Source of the DNA: Aplidium turbinatum | Taxonomy: Eukaryota; Chordata; Ascidiacea; Aplousobranchia; Polyclinidae | Direction: 5' to 3' | Length of the DNA: 64,000 nucleotides | Assembly: GCA_918807975.1 (NCBI GenBank) | Contig: OU964924.1 | Location: forward strand, 8,320,501 to 8,384,500 | Shown: piece after piece, positions 40,912-58,900 of the stretch | How the letters are laid out: each line of letters starts with the position of its first letter | How positions within the stretch are numbered: position 1 is the first letter of the stretch | The notes under the pieces: model-generated | The model's input: only the letters and a program-made list of their open reading frames with translations | What the model was told of the DNA's origin: nothing | The model's database searches: none | Program-made: the position numbers and the translations under genes

Positions 40912-42529
40912 TGAAATTTATGACTTTTTGAAAAATTGTTTGATACTATTTTCAACTCGCTTATCCTGAAAAGAAATTGCATCATGTCATGGAAGCCTAA
41001 AGATATTTTTGAGGATGTTTAAGTTACAACATAGTAGGCTACAATGTAGTAAGCTAAAACTTGTGTAAAACTTGTTGTTCTCAAACGTACATTCAATCGA
41101 CATTGTCATTTCAGTTTACATTATTTCTTTTACTTCCACCAATAAGCTAGGACAAAACTTGGCCCAGAAATTGACAATGTTGCAAGCAGCTAAACAGAAA
41201 TATAGCCTAACTGAGTAATGTGCTACGGACTGAATATTAAAAACAAGAACGAAAGTAACCACGGTCAACGGTATTGGATCACCGTTAGCTGTCCAGGCTT
41301 CTTCGCAAAAATAAAATTTTATATTATTAAGAAATCCTGCCACAGTTGTTTATGATGGATAGATAGGCGGTCTGTGAGATAGGCCTAGTTTGCTTTGCCC
41401 TGCTAAGATTTGCAGAAAGATCACTCACAATTGGGGTGTTTAATTTTTGAAAAGAAAGCCATTGTTGTCTTTTCGAGCGTCTACATTGTCCAAACAATTA
41501 TTTGTGTTCATGTTACAGACAGAACATCAATGACCTCCCTAACATTGTTATTCATTGTTAGAACGCTTTTGGAAATAAATCAAGACAGCATTCCAAAGTG
41601 CTACGACGAAAATGACTATTTTGCTGTAAGCCCTTATAGACTCGGCTACCAATATCCGTTCTGATGAAGTTAAAAGCAGATTTCTATCGTGGCTCACGCT
41701 GAGTTAAAGTAGCCTAAAATAGAAATTGCGTTTTTGCACCTGCAGTTACTTCAAAACTTTTATTCTATGAATATGTAGCCTACAGTAGATTGTAGGCCTA
41801 TTGGTTGACTGTAAAATTAAAGATGCAAACAAAAATCGTAAATGAGAATGGCACTTCAATTCTTGATCACAATGCAACACTTCTGTTCTATTGTTATGAG
41901 AAGCTACAATGATCAAAGCTACACAGTGAGAGAAAAAGCTTCATCGATAGAAAAAAATTGAACAATACACTCGTATGCCGAAACAGAAATAGCCATCACA
42001 ATCCAATTTTACTCACATAAAAGCAAATATTTTTTATCCAATTTTTTAAGCATGGCCAATATATTAGAGCAAGCCAGGGAGTGTTGTCACAGGGGCGTAC
42101 TGCTACAGTGCTACTGTCACAGCACATCAGCGACGCTCAACGGATGGTTTGATTTAGAAGCAACAACACTTTAATTATAATATCTTGGTTTCGCTTGGTT
42201 TATCTCGCTGATCCGGAATGCATGACTGATTAAAAGTTTCTATTCAAGCTTAACTTTGTATATTTTTTTGAAGCATCTAAAAAATGCATTAACCTACCCA
42301 TCCGCAGACTTCTGTAGTTTGGTCTTATTGTAGCCTTTAAATTACGAAAGTGTGTGTTTTGAACAATAAACCGTTGAGGGGTAACAAAACGCAAAGATAG
42401 CGAGAAAAATTGCCTGATTTTTCCAATTTGGGAGGAGCATGTGATCAAGTGTCCGGGTCGCTAGGCTACTGTTCAGCCTGGAATAGACTGAAACAACTTT
42501 CGTTTTTTCGAAGTCATTACTCACTGCCG

Positions 42530-42700
42530 TAAGTCCGTTGTAAGTTTTATCAAATCCGTATCTGATGCAGTCTGTTCCAATAACACAAACTGGCAATATA
42601 GCGTACCCACTACCCACATATGTTTGCATCTTGACAAATAGGTTACAAAGTGGGCGCATTGGTAGCCGTTCTACACCAGATGCAATTATCGTGACGTGAC
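42530..42700 (-). CDS. unassigned open frame with donor site, possible exon
   Basis: A minus-strand frame reads VTIIASGVERLPMRPLCNLF, then VKMQTYVGSGYAILPVCVIG and TDCIRYGFDKTYNGLTA, and meets a good donor (GCA|GTGAGT near 42530). The composition looks protein-like, but I recognise no family, no convincing acceptor or start codon is seen, and no partner exon was found. It could be an exon of an unseen gene, a decayed transposon or chance. Confidence 0.2.
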
Positions 42701-42756
42701 GGCTCACTTGTCTTCAAAAAGGTTCGTGAATTATGAACCACTGTCTACGTTACTGG

Positions 42757-42843
42757 CCCAGAATGCAAAATCCGTCATTTCTACATTGATTCAACGTCAG
42801 CTGACGTTAAATTAATGTAGAAATGACGGATATTGCTGTGTGG
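42757..42843. mobile_element. palindromic MITE, near-complete copy
   Basis: CCCAGAATGCAAAATCCGTC, ATTTCTACATTGATTCAACG, the centre TCAGCTGA, then the complementary half ending TATTGCTGTGTGGG. About 87 bp and self-complementary along nearly its whole length. Confidence 0.8.
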
Positions 42844-43109
42844 GGTGTATATGGTCATTTTGTCGTCTATTGATAAGCAACAGAAGTAGAGTAAGTCTAT
42901 AGCCTATTGACATCTTGCACTGAATTGTGTTACTCTGTCTATAACTTCAGTCGTGGACGTCGCCAGTATAGCGACATCCACGCTTCAGTGAATGAACGAA
43001 TGAACACTCAAACTACCTCCTAGTTGACAAAATTGATTCTTGTTACATTTACCGTTTGCAGACTTACAATCGATGAAAAAAGAAAAGATTTTGTTAGGGT
43101 GGATTTGCC

Positions 43110-43591
43110 CAGTGACGTAGCCAAGGGGGGGGGTTGGGGGTTACAACCCCCCCTTTGGCACGCATGTGACGTCACGATATTGAGAATGATGCTTTCGGTC
43201 TCTATGTCTCTAAAACAAAGTTTGCCTAATTTTAAACGAAACTGCATTAAAAGAACGAGTTTTGCCAATACCAAACATTCAAATACCTCAGCCAAGAATT
43301 AGCAACAAGAAAGCATAGAAACTTAGCTTTAATTCCGAAAAATGCCCAGGAAAACATGATCTTATCGTTTTGCCATGCTACCGGACAGCACCATTTTACA
43401 GGAATATTTATACCCACATTTTTGTTGAAAAAGCTCTCAGAATGCACCAAATTCAAAGTAATTTTTCGAAATTTTATGGGGGAGGCCCCCCAGACCCCCC
43501 GCCGCTGGATGACGCCTTTGGCAAAAACGCCGTCGGGCTTCGCAGCCGGCGGTCAAAACCCCCCCTTTCAACATTCCTGGCTACGCTACAG
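43110..43591. mobile_element. hAT MITE (CAGTGACGTAGCCAAGG end), perfect 8-bp TSD
   Basis: Left CAGTGACGTAGCCAAGG, right CCTGGCTACGCTACAG, flanked by perfect GATTTGCC (43102-43109, 43592-43599). The interior has AATGCCCAGGAAAACATGAT and CCCCCCAGACCCCCCGCC, shared with the partial copy inside 61256-61951. Confidence 0.88.
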
Positions 43592-44156
43592 GATTTGCCT
43601 TAATATGAATTGGTATTGCGATAACGTATAAACATCTTGAAGTCAAAAGCGCAGCTTAGCTAATAAAATCCTGCCTAAAAGAAATTGTATAGGTAACTCC
43701 TCAAAGAAAGTGTAGACTAGCAGGGCATATTTTCAGTTTAAAACTAAAAAATACAAAAGCTATGAGTGTGTTTTGTACCGGAATTTATTGTTTTTACTCA
43801 CTATGTCCCCGGTTTTGTTAATACGTTTTTGATGAAAAGACTATTTTTTATCATAAATTCTTAAAGCAAAATGTTTCTTGATTTGGTTGCATCCGATTTT
43901 TGTGTTGGAAAGTTATTCTATTTTATTGAAAAAAGACATCGCAACTTCTTGTTGAATGAAAAGGTAATATTTATTTCGATATGTATTTCTCTTACAGAGG
44001 TTTCGTTGCATCATACTAGCTTCAACTAATTATTTCCATGGGCGAAAACTGTAAACAATGATGTGTCCTTTCTTACGCAACCAGCTGTTTGAAACCATTC
44101 AAAAAGCTGCTGATTCATCATTAAATGTGGCGAGTCACCTAACGTAACAATTTCAA

Positions 44157-44280
44157 CCAATCGCTTGTAAGCACACGTGCTTAAATCAGCCAATCATAAG
44201 CCACCACACGCAGATAACGAGAAATACTCGCCGGTTGCTTTATATAAACTGATCAACTTATTCAAAAGCGCAAGCAAAGC
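44157..44280 (+). promoter_or_regulatory. HSPA5 promoter: ERSE-like site and TATA box
   Basis: CCAAT (44190-44194), nine bases, then CCACA (44204-44208) is one base off the ER stress response element CCAAT-N9-CCACG bound by NF-Y and ATF6. A second CCAAT (44157-44161) lies 12 bases before CACGTG (44174-44179). TATATAA at 44241-44247 follows. The ATG is 1.6 kb downstream; an acceptor at 45822 (TTTGGCAG) suggests a 5' UTR intron holding a SINE. Regulation by the unfolded protein response is expected for BiP; this site assignment is inference. Confidence 0.6.
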
Positions 44281-45151
44281 TTAGCTGTATTGTAGATTTG
44301 TAGTAGTAGGGTTTAGTGAAGCGGGTGTTGGATTTTAATTTTTTCGGATTGTCCTAAGAAAAGTTATAAAAAGTGTTAGTACTGTCAGCTGAATTCGTAT
44401 AATTTTAGGCAAGTCCATTCATTTTGAAGTTTTGATTTCCTTCAGGCTTACAGTTTGATAGCCTATTTTGTTTATATTTGATCCATAGCGAAATAACATA
44501 ATATACGGCACCGTACCCTACATACAATTGAAAAGCGTTTTACTAAAGCTATCACATTTTGTTACTAGTACCTTAGATCTTATGTTAAATTTAGAGCATA
44601 TTGTCGGTTACAATTTCAACCACTGTTCCTGTGGGTTATCATATTTTTCAAAGTAACCCCTTTTTTAGTTAGCATAAACAATCAACTGATTTTTAACTTT
44701 CCCAGAAACGATACATATTAAAAAACACTTGGTTAGTACAAATGTTTTATGATATTTGCTAATTATGGAGACATTTCATTGACTTACCATCAACTGCTCT
44801 AAAATAAATCATAATTATTGGTTTTGTGGCATTCTTTAAATGAGGAGTGTCCAAAGTATGGACTGCTGGTTAATTATGGTACAAGCCTGTTGGTGCATTA
44901 TTTTTGTCTCGCAGATACACCATAAATTATATCAATCTTAATTGTATTTTTGTTTGTACAGTAGCCTAAAGAAATGTTGTGCTTGTTCAGCTCAACATAT
45001 GTATATATAGGAGCATTCAATCATACTCGGTTATGAACTTTAAAAGAACTGCTTGAGATCAATAGGGTTAGAGTTAGGAATAAGGTTAGGGTTTTGATCT
45101 TTGCCCAGGACTGAAAAAAAATTCCAAAATACAAGTTTTTGTTTTCAATCC

Positions 45152-45443
45152 GCCCCGATAGCTCAGTTGGTTAGCACGTGACTTCTAGAACAAAGAAGCT
45201 TCAAGATTAAGCTGTGCTGGTTCGACTCTCGGAGTGTGCGCTTGAGCAACGCATGTTAAGGACTGCTCTCCATTCAGCGGCATCTAATAATTCCCCAGCA
45301 ACAAGACTTCAACAATCGGAAACTTCACTCAGGTGTCAATCTCGGTGATCGGGCCTGCGTCAGTGATTCAAAGCCTCTACAAGTATGTGGGGATTAAGCT
45401 CTGCAAGAAGCTTTCCCAGTCCGAGGATAGATTCAATCAATCA
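45152..45443 (+). mobile_element. SINE group A in HSPA5 upstream intron
   Basis: CCCCGATAGCTCAGTTGGTT (excellent A box) and TGGTTCGACTCTCGGAGTGT (B box), then GCGCTTGAGCAACGCATG, AAGCCTCTACAAGTATGTG and CCGAGGATAGATTC. Head and body are well preserved, so it is probably the youngest group A copy here. Confidence 0.82.
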
Positions 45444-45873
45444 ACACCTTTAAACTTTTCTCAAATTAGGGCTGAATTTATTATCTGGCAACGCTATTGA
45501 GGCTATATTTACATTATGTAACTTGTATTGAGGAAACTTGTATTTTGGAAATTTTTTTAGTACAATACTTACTGTGTTGGTTAACACCTAAACAGCATAC
45601 TTTCAACTTGATGTTTCAAGCTGGACAGTACCAATCAATGTCATTGCCTACACTATAAAATAAGTAGTAGCCTATATATATTTATATACAGCCAGTGTGA
45701 TCCCAGGACAATTTATGCCACACCAGTAAGCAGAGTGATCAATAGTTTTGTTTTCGTTACTGTTTTGTTTTCCTTTGTCAGATTATGATGTTTTTATATT
45801 TATTCCGGTTTTCTTTGGCAGACGTTATATTTTTTGTATAGTATTAGTGAACAGTGAGATTTAAAGTGATATC

Positions 45874-50037
<4,164 letters not shown>

Positions 50038-52940
50038 ATTGATTTTTTTTTTATACGTTAGACCATTACTATTTTTGGAACCTCGGTGGTGAAGAAATAG
50101 TACCGGTACCGTACTTCAAAATTTATGTCTGGTGTAGCCAAGGCGCTGGAGTCGGTGGCTAATTCATAATAATTTCTTTGTTCCACGAGGCTCAGAAAAA
50201 TACTACTGTATGAAGCATTTCCAGCCTTTTCTACCGGATTGCAGTGAAGATTGTACTACTCTATTTGATTACATGACGACCGTAAACCGTATTTATTTCA
50301 ATTGTTTACGTTTTGTGTATTTCTTCCGCTGCGTTTTTTTCTGGTCGCTTTTTCATTACTTCGAAGCTTCAGTGTGAAGCTTTAATTAAAATTTGTGAGA
50401 CAAGTTTTGTAGTGCTTTAAGCTATTGCGTGTACTGTATTTTCTGAAATAGTTTTACAAATATTACTTAATGTAATACTGGAGTGCATTCTCTCTATTGC
50501 AAACAGAAATGAGAATGTCTAGCAATTGCAAGATTAACGTGGAGTAACACCATCCGAGATGATAAGGACATCTTACCAAATGAATGAGAATTAACACCAC
50601 GAGTTGATCACCCTTTTCCTAAGAAAACCCGGTTAGTTATTAACTCAAGCTGTAGTTCGTCGGAAACAAACTTACGCTATGCTGCAAATCGTATATTTAA
50701 ATAGGACCATCTAGTAAAGTGCTAGTGTGAACGCTACAAAACGAAAGCCGCAAGGCTACAATTCTACATAAAACGGGTGAATCAAATAAACGCACAGGAA
50801 TTGAGATTCTCCAGAAAAACATGTCAAAACTATTATCACATTTCTAAACAAACCACCAATGGTGCCTTGCTAGCGAATTAAAAGAAATTGCGTTGCAAAT
50901 GCACTTATTGAAGAGAAGTTCCAAGTTATATACAATATACCGAGAAAAAGCTTCACGAAACCAAAGGTAAAACATTAAACAGTTTGATCAAAAGACAATT
51001 GCCAAAACTTTTATATTCATTACAGCTAGCCGCTATAACATAACCTGCATAGAGTACCTACAAAGCAAAACAGATATTTACAATAGCACTTAATAAATTA
51101 TACAAAAATTATTATTGATATGTTGTGTTAAGATAAAAGATATTTAGTTGATTAAAAATAAATATCACGTCACACAATGCTTCACTAAACGAAAATTAAA
51201 GTGCTTCAATAAACACATGAATATCAACACAAGTGCTGCACCTGAAGGGAAAGAGATTAAAGTACAATGGTAAAGTGTGTCGGATTATTAGGAATTATAT
51301 AACATTGTGATGCAAATAAAATAGAACGGTCAATAAGAAAACAGGATATAAAATATATCAACTCACGGTAGAATCTTCAACTTCCACAATCTATTTTAAC
51401 TCAGTGAGGATTATTAGGTGGCTCTATTTCAAAAAATTAGATTCAGTTTCGATATAAAACTGTTGTAGTTAATTTCTGTCATGAAACAGACAAAGATGGC
51501 GAATTTTATAGAATAATTATTTAGGTCTAATTGAAATAACATATATCACTCTTGCACGATGGCGGCTGGAACGCAGAGAGGAAACTGGGAACTTAGAGTA
51601 CGTGGAAATTAACGAAAGCCGCCAGATCAACGGCTACTGTATGATCAGGGGTTTAGTCAAATAAGAAGACTGATTTTCACAGCCCTTTAATTAAAAATAA
51701 CCCTTGGTCTCACCACATAATTTGTGATATCAATAGATGGGTTAAGTGCGTACAATAGACCAGATAATACATGTACAATTGTACATTGTAGAAGCTTGTA
51801 AGAAACAAAGCAGGCAGTCGTTTTGACATGAGAAACGTCCAAAGCAGGCCTGCGTTCTATTTTTCACATCTTGTTTGTTTGTTTGTTTATCTTTATCCTG
51901 CATTGCGGGAAAGCGGACGAGCGCTATGCATCGGTGTACGCCTTCCGACATACACCTGACCCACGCTGCAGCCGACTGCAATGTCTGTTTCCGGTTGTCT
52001 ACTCTATTTATGACTTAAATTTGGTACTACCCATTACTCGAAATCGATCACTGGGTAGAGGCAATTATCATAAAGTTTCTTGCCCAGAGAAACAACAGCA
52101 AGTGCGGGTGGCTGGAGTCGAACATACAGGCTCTCGACTGCGAGCCCAACGCGCTAACCACTCGGCCACTGCTGCCGACTTGAATTGATTCAGGTCTTGA
52201 AGTGGTTCAGGTTAATTTAACCAAACGTAATAATTTCATAGATGCTTGTGGACTACTTTTTGAACTAAATGTCACAAATACACTGCTCTTTGGATTTTTG
52301 CGTACAAAATATCTTACAAAACAAATTTACACATTAAAGCGATGTGCAGAAAAACCAATGAGTGCAATTGTGCATGGATTGAAAACATGACAATTAACAG
52401 CATAAATTTACGCAAAACAGACGTTTGATGATGTAAAGACAGTGGTCAAATTATGCATTAGTTTTCAAAAAACGTTAGTCATATAATTGGAAAAGCAAAA
52501 AAGTAAAAAAAGCACTTGGGAGTGGTTTTAACGAATAATCACCAAACTATTGAAAATTTAGTCTTTTAGATTGATTTAAGGTAGAAAAGACCAGTTCTAT
52601 GCCAGGTCACAAAAGCCTTACCTCAACTAATAAAGCAAAAAGTCGTCATATTTGTTAGAACACATCGACTTTGTGCCTTATTGGTAAGCAAACAGTTCGT
52701 CTGCAAATTAAAGTCACCAAAGAAAAGAAAAACATATAAAGAAGTTTCCCAAAATCATTCGGGAGAGACTACTCTTGGAAAAATGCAGTGCCAACGCGAA
52801 TATACTTTAAAAATAAAGTTAAATATTTAAAACAAGCGTGTAAAATCGCAAAAAATAGTACGGAAAAGATCGAAAAATAAAGCGCAAAAATGCTAAGACT
52901 CTAATATCTTCAGGATGCTGCTAAAGTGGAGCTGAAGTTT
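50038..52940. other. region between HSPA5 and UAP1 ends
   Basis: Convergent 3' flanks. ATTAAA at 50385-50390 is a candidate HSPA5 poly(A) signal. A group D SINE lies at 51867-52177. I see no gene in 50400-51860 or 52180-52940; both are AT-rich without clear repeats. Confidence 0.55.
51867..52177 (-). mobile_element. SINE group D, copy 2
   Basis: Minus strand: GGCAGCAGTGGCCGAGTGGT (A box), ATGTTCGACTCCAGCCACCC (B box), the same body as 32490-32864, ending CCCGCAATGCAGGATAAAG and (ATAAACAAACAAACAAACA), a simple tail on the correct side for a SINE. It lacks the triplicated segment of copy 1. Confidence 0.85.
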
Positions 52941-55900
52941 TCAAGCATTCCCATTCATCTTGGTGGTATCTTCATCCAGACGAACTGGAGAGCGCAGTTT
53001 AGCGCCTTCCACATACATTTTCAGATTCTAGACAAAAGAAATTTTATCTTGAAAACAAAATTTTGATATCAAATGGTTTTCTCCATTTTACAACGGCTGA
53101 TATTATAGCCACTTTTGCGCGTCATTTTATTAAAGTGTGAAAACGCAAAGAAGGTAATTGCTGCCACATGTCCCTCACCTCTCCATTATAAGATAGAAGC
53201 GGAGAAATTTCGCACTGGATAGGGTATTCCCCAGAGTAGTGACTAACTCTGCAAATCACAAAGCAGTAGTAGTAGTCATATAGTAGTCAGTGAAAGTACA
53301 AAAATAATACACTAATACGACAGCATTGATTTGCAAAAGAATACTTATGAAGAAAGGCAGGCGCATGTGCAATAACTTGACAAGCTCTTATACCACTCGG
53401 TCATGTGCTGACCACTTCATAGCAAATTTTACTTCTTTTTGTGGCACTTCTATACCAACCTTTAAAAAGAAGCAAATTTTGTTTTGGAAAATAATCTATC
53501 TTGGTAGAATGCAATCTGCTACTTTTTTCACCCAAACCAACGATAAATAACATGTTCTTGCATGGCCTGGTTCTTGTTAATGAATTCCAACACGTTATAA
53601 CGTCATGTAAACGAAGACACAAGTTGATACAGTAAAGCAAAACAAGGTAATAATCCTTGTTCTTTTCTTATTCACATTCTTGATACATTTCATTACACAT
53701 TTCTGATACAAAGAAGATATTGTTGATTGGAAGTGTCACGACTAGCGAGGAGGCTAAATGGTTATGGCTAGCGAAACGTAATTTGCTCGCTGTGCTAGTG
53801 AATGTTGAGCCTCGTGCTGATAGCCAGGTAGGTATCTCCTTCTACACTAAATTGACATTTGTTGACGTTGAAAAAAACGTTAAAACGATCAGCTGATTTT
53901 TTTCTGAAGGCATCACAAACCTACCCAGTCAAAGGTTTAACTTCTTTGCCTTCATCATCCACCACACAACCACCAGCTTCCACTATTTGCCTGCAACGCA
54001 AACGCACTTTGATAATCTCGCAATGGGCTTGTACCGGATCCAGACTTCTACTTAGTGGCAGTGCTGTGGATTTGAAAGCATTTCTTTTGACGAATTGTAC
54101 AACAACTAAGAAAATGAGAACACTTTATATTGAATCGGTTACCGGTGATGCAAAGATGCAAGGGACCATCTGGCTTGAAGAGGGGAGCAAGAAGAAGAGC
54201 CATTGGGATTTTTCAATGGAGAAAATTCATCTTCTCGGTCAACTTCCATGACGGCGAATTTTCTGTGGAAATAAGTCAGAAAATATCAGAGACAATTCAC
54301 GTCAGTTTAACATGTTAGAGTTGCACAAAAGCAAATCGTTAAACTTCAGCGGTCGGTAGTGCAAATACACAGATAAGGTGAAACACAAATCCCAGCTAAA
54401 CCAGTGTTTGGTGGCTGTTCAACTTAGTGATAAAACACAGAAGTATTCTACTAGCACTAACAGACATTCAATATTTGCTTTCGCAAAAAAGGCAATTATT
54501 TTCGAATTGTTGTCCGATGCGTCATAATCAGCTTTGCGTGGCACAGGTAAACGACGTTTTTGTCTAGTCCAGGGGTTCCCAACCTGTGGTACGCGTACCA
54601 CTAGTGGTAAGCGAAGGTTTTTCAGGTGGTACGCGGGTAGCTTCCGTTTTTTTCACAAAAACCTGGATTCACAACTTTATATTTTTTTTTATCTGGTTTT
54701 GTTTACAAAAAAAAACTCCCCAAGCCTATTCTTATTGTCAAGTAACTATTCCTGTTGTTTCGTGTCATTACGATCTTCAAAATACAAGTCATGCCAATTG
54801 CCAACAAGGAGCACAGTTGCTTTGAAAAGCCGTACAACGCTGTGGGACAGTGGGCGTTAATTATGTCAAATGATTGCTCTTGATAGATATTATCTACTGT
54901 TTTATAGCTTAGTCTACAAATAGCGTTGAATAATGCTAGTTGTAAGCTAAAAATAGATCGGAATAAAATGTTCTATAACAGCTACATAATGGTTACAAGG
55001 AATGTTCTCCAATAAACTTCTGGCTGAGAATGGCCTGTTCATACTCAACGCTAGCTTCCCATGCTGTTCCACAGCTACTGATTTCCCTTCCACGCGGGAA
55101 TGCGAGCAGGGATTTTCAGTCATGATGAACATCAAGTAAAAAAAATCGAAACCGACTAGGTACGCCCGGAAATGACTTTCGATGCGCTGTTGGCAAATTT
55201 ACACCGCACATCGACCAATTGGTGGACAGTAAACAAAAACAAAAATACCATTAAATTTAGTTGTGGTGCTTTAGTGTTATTTTAGTAGGCCAATATTATT
55301 ATTCTTCTGAATAAAATATGATTCGATCAAATTATTTGTTCTGCAAGAAGTGGTACGCTTGGCAGTACAGAGCGTCCAAGTGGTACGAGATCGTAAAAAG
55401 GTTGGGAACCCCTGCACTCTAGTCACTCTAGTGGGCAACGACGTAGAGATACCTACAAAGCAGAAACAGTTGCGTGCCGCGTTATTCTCTTTTTACTGAT
55501 ATAGTAGTAATAATAATAACAACTTGTGTTTTTTTATAAGCTTTAAACGCTGTATTCATTGCAGATATGCGGTGATCTCAGAACTTTGCAATGCAGACAT
55601 TGTCAGCGCAGCCGCATTAGCGCAGCCGAGTCTTACCCTAAAGCAACTCCTTTGCTGAGTGTACCAAGCAGGAATAAGACTCAGTACCACTTTTAAAAAG
55701 TCTTTGTAGTTTGAAGTTTATATTTAAATACTTAAACCAGTACTTGCAAGGGTAAGAACTCAGGCAATTGTGAAACATACTTGGCAAATTTGAAGATGTC
55801 GAAAACAAACTTCTCCATCTTGATTCCATTGGGGGTGGTGGGCTTCACAAGAGCACCATCTTGGTTCACGTGGGGAATCTTCTTCTTCGCAACGTGATGT

Positions 55901-58900
55901 TGGAGTTCGGTGTTGGACCTTAGAGGAAAACAAGAGTAATCACCGTAGGTGAAAAGATGAAGATTATGATCCAGATCAAGTGGAAGATGCATTTCACTTA
56001 GAACTGCTCAACTTGTGACGTCATATCACCTCAAGCCCAGACAATAAATCAGTCGTTTTTCACATTGATTCAACGTCTGTTAACGTTAAAACAATGTAAA
56101 AATGACTCATTTATTGCCTGGAAACATAATTGGCCAACACATGTGCAGCAATACATTACCATCGGAAAGCGTCAAATGACAAAACCAAACAGCAATATTT
56201 TAATAAAGTTGTTTCATGTTTGAAACAGTAAATTTTTCTATGCCGTTACAGCAAGGACCCAGATAGTAAAATCCGTCATTTTTACATTGATTCAACGTTT
56301 GCAGACGTTGATCAATGTAAAAATAAAGGATTTTTTTGTCTGGGATGCAGCACTGTATGATAAAAATGATGGATAGTGATCAGAGATTCATGTATTGCTC
56401 AAATCGCAGTGATGTATTTGCGTTAATTAAATATTTACCCTAACATATAAAAGTACACGGGAAGAAATTAGCTTCGAAATTTTAGGAAAACTTCACACAC
56501 ATACCAGCAAAGAATTTCAATGATTAATTTGCAAGATATATTTAATTGCTTTGGAACGTAATTAATTAAAAGTGATAGGTCAAGCAAACAAGTTAGAGAG
56601 TTTGCGGCAAAGGGAAAAAACACATTAAAGTTGTTATTTATTGCTGCAAAAATATTAATTGCTTGCAAGAACATTTATTGCTGTAAGAAACATTAATTAC
56701 TCCATGCCCAGATGGTGTTTTTTATTGCGTATTCTTGTTATCCAGTCTGCTCATGCTTTTGTGTGGTGGTGAAAGATTAGTGGACGTGAAAGCAAATTAT
56801 TCTTCCTATTAACTGTAACCCACCAAGCACGCAGAGTAGGCATACCTGAACCATGTTCACCTATAGCACATTCGAAGGATAACCCACATTTAGTGAGTTT
56901 TCCTCAGAATATTGGTGATTGGTGACAGAATTTTATGTACTATACTTTGTTATCTACTTCGTTTGAAGCGGATGCTCAATAAATTTGTGTTTACATATCG
57001 ATAAAACAAACAATGCTGTTTTATGGTGGAACAGACAAGGAAAGTACGTCATAGAAAAGGTATGTCAACTATTCTGGTGGCAGTTTGATGACGACATTGT
57101 GGTTGAACTTACTTGCAAAACGTATTGAGAAATTCTGTAGTGAAGTAGTGATTGCATATATTCCCAGCATGGAAGACCAGCCTTCCGTTCTTGTCGCGTT
57201 TCTCTGAAGTTTCTTTCGAAATCTCGCTATATTCAACCACCTGGTTCATACGAGCGTCGTAAATAACGAGACGATCAGCCAAACAAAATGTGCAATCACG
57301 CGGCAAAAGTCATTTTACTCATGTTGATATGTTTGTCTTGTGGTGGAACCCATACTGGGAATTCACCAGTTAGTCCCAACTGCCTTGAGGGTGGAGCAGG
57401 TAAAGTTACCCCAGATGTGAGCCAGAAACAATATGATAATTGACGCTATAAGAAACAGATCAAATAAAATTGAAGTTGAAAAATAATGTGCTCTAACACA
57501 ATGCTTTAGAGTTAGAGACTTGAAATTTATAAACGGGTAGGAAAAAATGCAAAATATCAATGTCTCGCCGCATTGAGTTATTGTCCTTCAGTTCAAAGGT
57601 ATCAAGCTAGTTCTGCCTGACACAAAATCACTCCTGAACCAATATGCGCAAACACTCTGCTTAATCTACTTAGATATAAAGTTTAGATAAGTTCAATAAG
57701 CTGATATTGCTCAGGCAGTAGGTTTTGACAAAAGTACACCACTCACTTGGAAAACCCCGTTGACTTTGCAGACTACGCCAACCGCTTCGCTGGGTTCAGT
57801 TTTCTCCACAACCTGACGAATTCCAAAGTTAAAAAAAACAAAAAAACTTTCAGTTTCACGATATAAACGTGTTTCAATGAAAGTATGTTTAAATTAGACT
57901 ATTGACTGCGCAAACATAGTTACATCGACCGACAAGTTAGTAACACCAAACCTCGAAAATCCTTCCTTGGTTTTTACTAAAAAAGACGATATTGCATTTT
58001 AGACAAAAATCTAAAATGGTTTCAAAACTATCCTACCTTGGCGCCACAATCCGCATTTCTCAGGCGGCAAAAGCCAAGGAAAAGTGGGTCAGCTGTTTTT
58101 TGGAGGATGTTGTCCACACAGTGAACATGAGTGCATTCTATTCCTCTTTTTTCCATGTCATCAAGTATGTTCCTTTCTTTAAGAGCTTTGTACAAGCCTC
58201 CGTTGCCGTCTAAAATATGCAAGCAAGGGAATTATTCAAGTTTTAACGCTGAGAACATGAGCAGTCGGATTTCTTTGTCACCCAACAAACATATTATGAA
58301 ACAAGTTCCATCAGAAGTTAAAATTTTCTGCACTAGATGATCTTATCTGGGTCACTGTCAACATTATCCAAGTGGGAAGTAATTGTGAATAAAAAGAAAC
58401 ATTGCATCGAGACGCGGTTTGGCTTGCATCGCATGCATAATCTTTCATCTCTTGGACATTATTACTTAAATGAAAACAACACAAAACGGACACTACATTT
58501 ATAAGGTGTATTTTTGACGCCGCTCAATACTAAGCAGGCCTCTAAGCTCTCGGCGGCCATCGCCGCCAACAAGCCTCCGAAACTACCGCGCTGGTAGGCC
58601 ATGTTTGGTCGCCGGCTTCCCCAAGCCAACGTCTCTCCACTCGCATTCGTATTTCAAACTTTTTTCTTCACTCGCATTCGCAACTTTTTATCATAAACAA
58701 ATCAAAGTTCCCACACGCTGACAAATATTGCTGGTAAAAGTTTGGCAAAAAGTCTGAGCGTCGACCTATAAAAACTCGAAGACTAGCTGTAGCCTGGACC
58801 TACTTGGGAAGCAGTGCATTCACGTAGGCTACAACTGCAACTATGTTTCAGGGGCTTGTTTACGTTGCTCTTACCTGAGTGAACGCAAAAACACAACATC

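Larger units (their letters stand above)
40912..44156. other. intergenic between NmrA-like gene and HSPA5
   Basis: Divergent promoter region. It holds an unassigned open frame (42530-42700, minus), a palindromic MITE (42757-42843) and a hAT MITE (43110-43591). The rest, including 40912-42200 and 43600-44150, is AT-rich with no recognisable gene. Confidence 0.5.

Noticed and set aside
45062-45100. Interstitial telomere at GGGTTAGAGTTAGG
   Set aside because: Only a few imperfect TTAGGG-like units; too short to be a telomere remnant.
53859-54251. 130-codon plus-strand open frame
   Set aside because: It is antisense to two UAP1 exons (53925-53990 and 54143-54262) whose splice sites and conserved residues are clear.
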